A DNA stretch of 61,718 nt from Streptomyces smaragdinus (GTDB taxonomy: Bacteria; Actinomycetota; Actinomycetes; Streptomycetales; Streptomycetaceae). Of the stretch, positions 60,499 through 61,718 are shown piece by piece; the first letter of the stretch is position 1, and each line of letters starts with the position of its first letter. Where the stretch lies: the NCBI RefSeq assembly GCF_009604385.1, contig NZ_WEGJ01000040.1:1-61718 (forward strand), given 5' to 3'. Below the pieces are notes generated by a model. The model saw only the letters and a list, made by a program, of their open reading frames with translations. It was not told the DNA's origin and did not search any database. A program made the translations under genes and the position numbers.

Positions 60499-60693
60499 TC
60501 AGTTGTGCCCGAACTTCTTCGTGCGGTGGTGCTGGGTCTTGTGCGACCCCTCACCGCCACCGGTGTTCACGGCGTTGCTGACCTTGTCCTCGGACCCTCC
60601 GGAGGCGGAAGACCGCTCCTCGGGGGACTCCCCCCGCTCAGCGGGCTGCGCGGCCCGCTCGTCGTGTATCCGGTTCCGGTCCTTGCGTCCCAC
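60499..60693 (-). CDS. Tiny charged hydrophilic protein (second of a pair)
   Basis: 64 aa from GTG 60693: GRKDRNRIHDERAAQPAERG with many Arg, Glu, Ser and Gly residues, ending HHRTKKFGHN. There are no hydrophobic segments, so it is probably disordered. It starts 6 bases after the stop of the previous similar gene and is likely co-transcribed. No family is recognised. Small hydrophilic proteins of this kind are often stress-linked in Streptomyces; that is inference. Confidence 0.65.
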   Translation of the reverse strand: MGRKDRNRIHDERAAQPAERGESPEERSSASGGSEDKVSNAVNTGGGEGSHKTQHHRTKKFGHN

Positions 60694-60699
60694 CGCGTC

Positions 60700-60894
60700 T
60701 CACCGACCCTCGTAGTGCTCGGGCCCGTGGGCGAAGTCGTCCACCTCGGGGGACGACCCACGCCGCTGGGAGCGCTCCGCCGACCGCTCGTCGCCCTGCG
60801 AGGTCCGCTCGGCGCGGCCCTTCGGGTCGACCGCGTACCGGTCGGTGTGCTGGTGCTGCTGTTCCTGGTTCCTGCGCTTCTTGCCCTTACCCAT
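60700..60894 (-). CDS. Tiny charged hydrophilic protein (first of a pair)
   Basis: 64 aa from ATG 60894 (AAGGAAG upstream). It begins GKGKKRRNQEQQHQHTDRYA and continues with Arg, Glu, Ser, Gln and His, ending DDFAHGPEHYEGR. Like its neighbour it starts MG plus basic residues, has equal length and no hydrophobic part; the two may be distant duplicates. A possible stress-type promoter lies 80-100 bases upstream. Function is unknown. Confidence 0.65.
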   Translation of the reverse strand: MGKGKKRRNQEQQHQHTDRYAVDPKGRAERTSQGDERSAERSQRRGSSPEVDDFAHGPEHYEGR

Positions 60895-60959
60895 GAAACT
60901 TCCTTCGGTTTGCGGGTATCCCCCCGCGCAAGCCACCGTCGCACGACCAGCATTTCACC

Positions 60960-60996
60960 GCATGTCGGACAATTACCCTGGGTAGGCGGAGCACGC
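60960..60996. promoter_or_regulatory. Overlapping divergent SigB-like promoters
   Basis: Streptomyces SigB-type promoters follow GNNT-N14-16-GGGTA(C/T). On the plus strand GCAT (60960-60963), 16 bases, GGGTAG (60980-60985). On the minus strand GCGT (60993-60996), 14 bases, GGGTAA (60973-60978). The two -10 elements form a near palindrome TTACCC-T-GGGTAG. Each deviates at the final base. They would drive the NYN gene and the small charged pair. Confidence 0.5.
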
Positions 60997-61093
60997 CACG
61001 CCGATGATCGGCGAGCGGCTGATAACCCCCCGCCAGTCGGGCAGACTCGAAGACAACCCCCCGCACGACCCCGCCGCCGGAAGAGGGTGAATC

Positions 61094-61718
61094 GTGGACC
61101 GCTGCGTCGTCCTGGTGGACGCCGGCTATCTGCTGGGCGCCGCCGCGAGCCTGCTGGCCGGTGAGCCGGCCCGCTCCCGCATCAGCATCGACCACGCGGC
61201 CCTCATCCAGGGCCTGCGCGACCGTGCGGAGGCCGACACCGAACGGCCCCTGCTGCGCATCTACTGGTTCGACGGCGCCCCCGACCGTGTCCCCCAGCCC
61301 GAGCACCGCCGGCTGCGCGTCATGCCCCGGGTCACGGTACGGCTGGGCGCCCTCACGCGCAGTGACGGCCGATGGGCCCAGAAGGGTGTGGACGCCGCGA
61401 TGCACGCGGAGCTCACGGAGCTCGCCCGCAACCGCGCCTGCACCGACATCGTGCTCGTCACCGGCGACGGCGATCTGCTCCCCGGCATGATGTCGGCGAA
61501 GGAGCACGGGGTCGCCGTCCACCTCTGGGCGGTGCAGGCGGCCGACGGGGACTACAACCAGTCGGAGGATCTCGTCGCCGAGGCCGACGAACGCCGCGTG
61601 CTGGACCGCCAGTGGATCACCCGCGCCGTCCGCCCCAAGGACCTCACCGGCGTCTGCGCCCCCACCCCCGTCCCCCGCCCGGAGATCGCCGCGATCCTCT
61701 CCGCGCCGCTCCCCTCCG
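61094..61718 (+). CDS. NYN-domain (PIN-like) protein, N-terminal part; continues past the window
   Basis: At least 208 aa from GTG 61094 (GAGGGTGA upstream), with the frame still open at the last base. The NYN/LabA-type nuclease fold is shown by VVLVDAGYLLGAAASL (first Asp), YWFDGAPD, KGVDAAMHAELTELA (Asp) and IVLVTGDGDLLPGM (two Asp), the acidic cluster that binds Mg in PIN-like RNases. HGVAVHLWAV follows. The C-terminus beyond is unknown. It probably processes RNA. It diverges from the small charged pair, with a shared promoter region between. Confidence 0.88.
   Translation, partial: MDRCVVLVDAGYLLGAAASLLAGEPARSRISIDHAALIQGLRDRAEADTERPLLRIYWFDGAPDRVPQPEHRRLRVMPRVTVRLGALTRSDGRWAQKGVDAAMHAELTELARNRACTDIVLVTGDGDLLPGMMSAKEHGVAVHLWAVQAADGDYNQSEDLVAEADERRVLDRQWITRAVRPKDLTGVCAPTPVPRPEIAAILSAPLPS

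Overview
The window is high-GC actinobacterial chromosome, almost certainly Streptomyces or a close relative. The evidence is the extreme third-position GC bias, frequent GTG starts, 4-base ATGA/GTGA overlaps, the trp and his gene neighbourhoods with TrpM, the HGxxPAAW protein and the TIGR02234 trp-associated membrane protein, the bifunctional PriA, and a DUF397/XRE pair. No tRNA, rRNA, prophage, insertion sequence or CRISPR array was seen.

Layout. (1) 1-2.4 kb: end of a PfkB sugar kinase, then a family III CoA-transferase and a CitE-like CoA-ester lyase, all overlapping. (2) 2.4-9 kb: an AT-richer spacer with two inverted repeats and a DasR-like site, then a complete Opp/Dpp-type peptide ABC importer operon closed by a 17-bp terminator. 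(3) 9-19.4 kb, mostly minus strand: lgt, a DsbA-like protein, trpA-trpB-trpM-trpC, three small trp-associated membrane proteins, trpE and hisI. A secreted M43 metalloprotease on the opposite strand is lodged between trpE and its usual neighbours. (4) 19.4-37.4 kb: mixed genes. These are a septum-formation-like protein, a TIGR03085 protein, an ArsR/MFS pair, a divergent cell-wall pair (LysM-M23 peptidase and GH3 hexosaminidase), a PanE-like reductase, an MMPL exporter with its own two-component system, a PucR regulator, a LuxR regulator with internal repeats, a SpoIIE-type phosphatase and a Tat-exported PhoD phosphatase. (5) 37.5-44.3 kb: the his operon hisD-C-B-(52-aa membrane protein)-H-priA-(RidA)-hisF, with two uncharacterised genes behind it. 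(6) 44.3-51.3 kb: accessory region with a DUF397/XRE pair, an aromatic-ring degradation cassette (FAD hydroxylase, extradiol dioxygenase, C-C hydrolase), a divergent TetR with a clear palindromic operator, and a zinc alcohol dehydrogenase. (7) 51.3-61.7 kb: an MscS channel, an unusual single-frame toxin-antitoxin gene, a small esterase, a second DsbA-like protein, DUF2252, dnaE, two tiny charged proteins and the start of an NYN-domain gene.

How they work together. TrpE, TrpC, TrpB and TrpA cover most of tryptophan synthesis. The missing TrpF step would be supplied by PriA, which also does the HisA step and so joins the two pathways. HisI, HisD, HisC, HisB, HisH, PriA and HisF cover most of histidine synthesis. 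The catabolic cassette would hydroxylate a phenolic compound, cleave the ring and hydrolyse the product under TetR control.

Most unusual items: the toxin-antitoxin fusion (52458-53219); the periodic GAATTC blocks in the cell-wall divergent region; the palindromic divergent stress-type promoter near 60980; the repeat family shared by the trpB leader and the MMPL upstream region; and the 33/34-residue duplication inside the LuxR regulator. All functional statements come from reading sequence and motifs; no database search was run.
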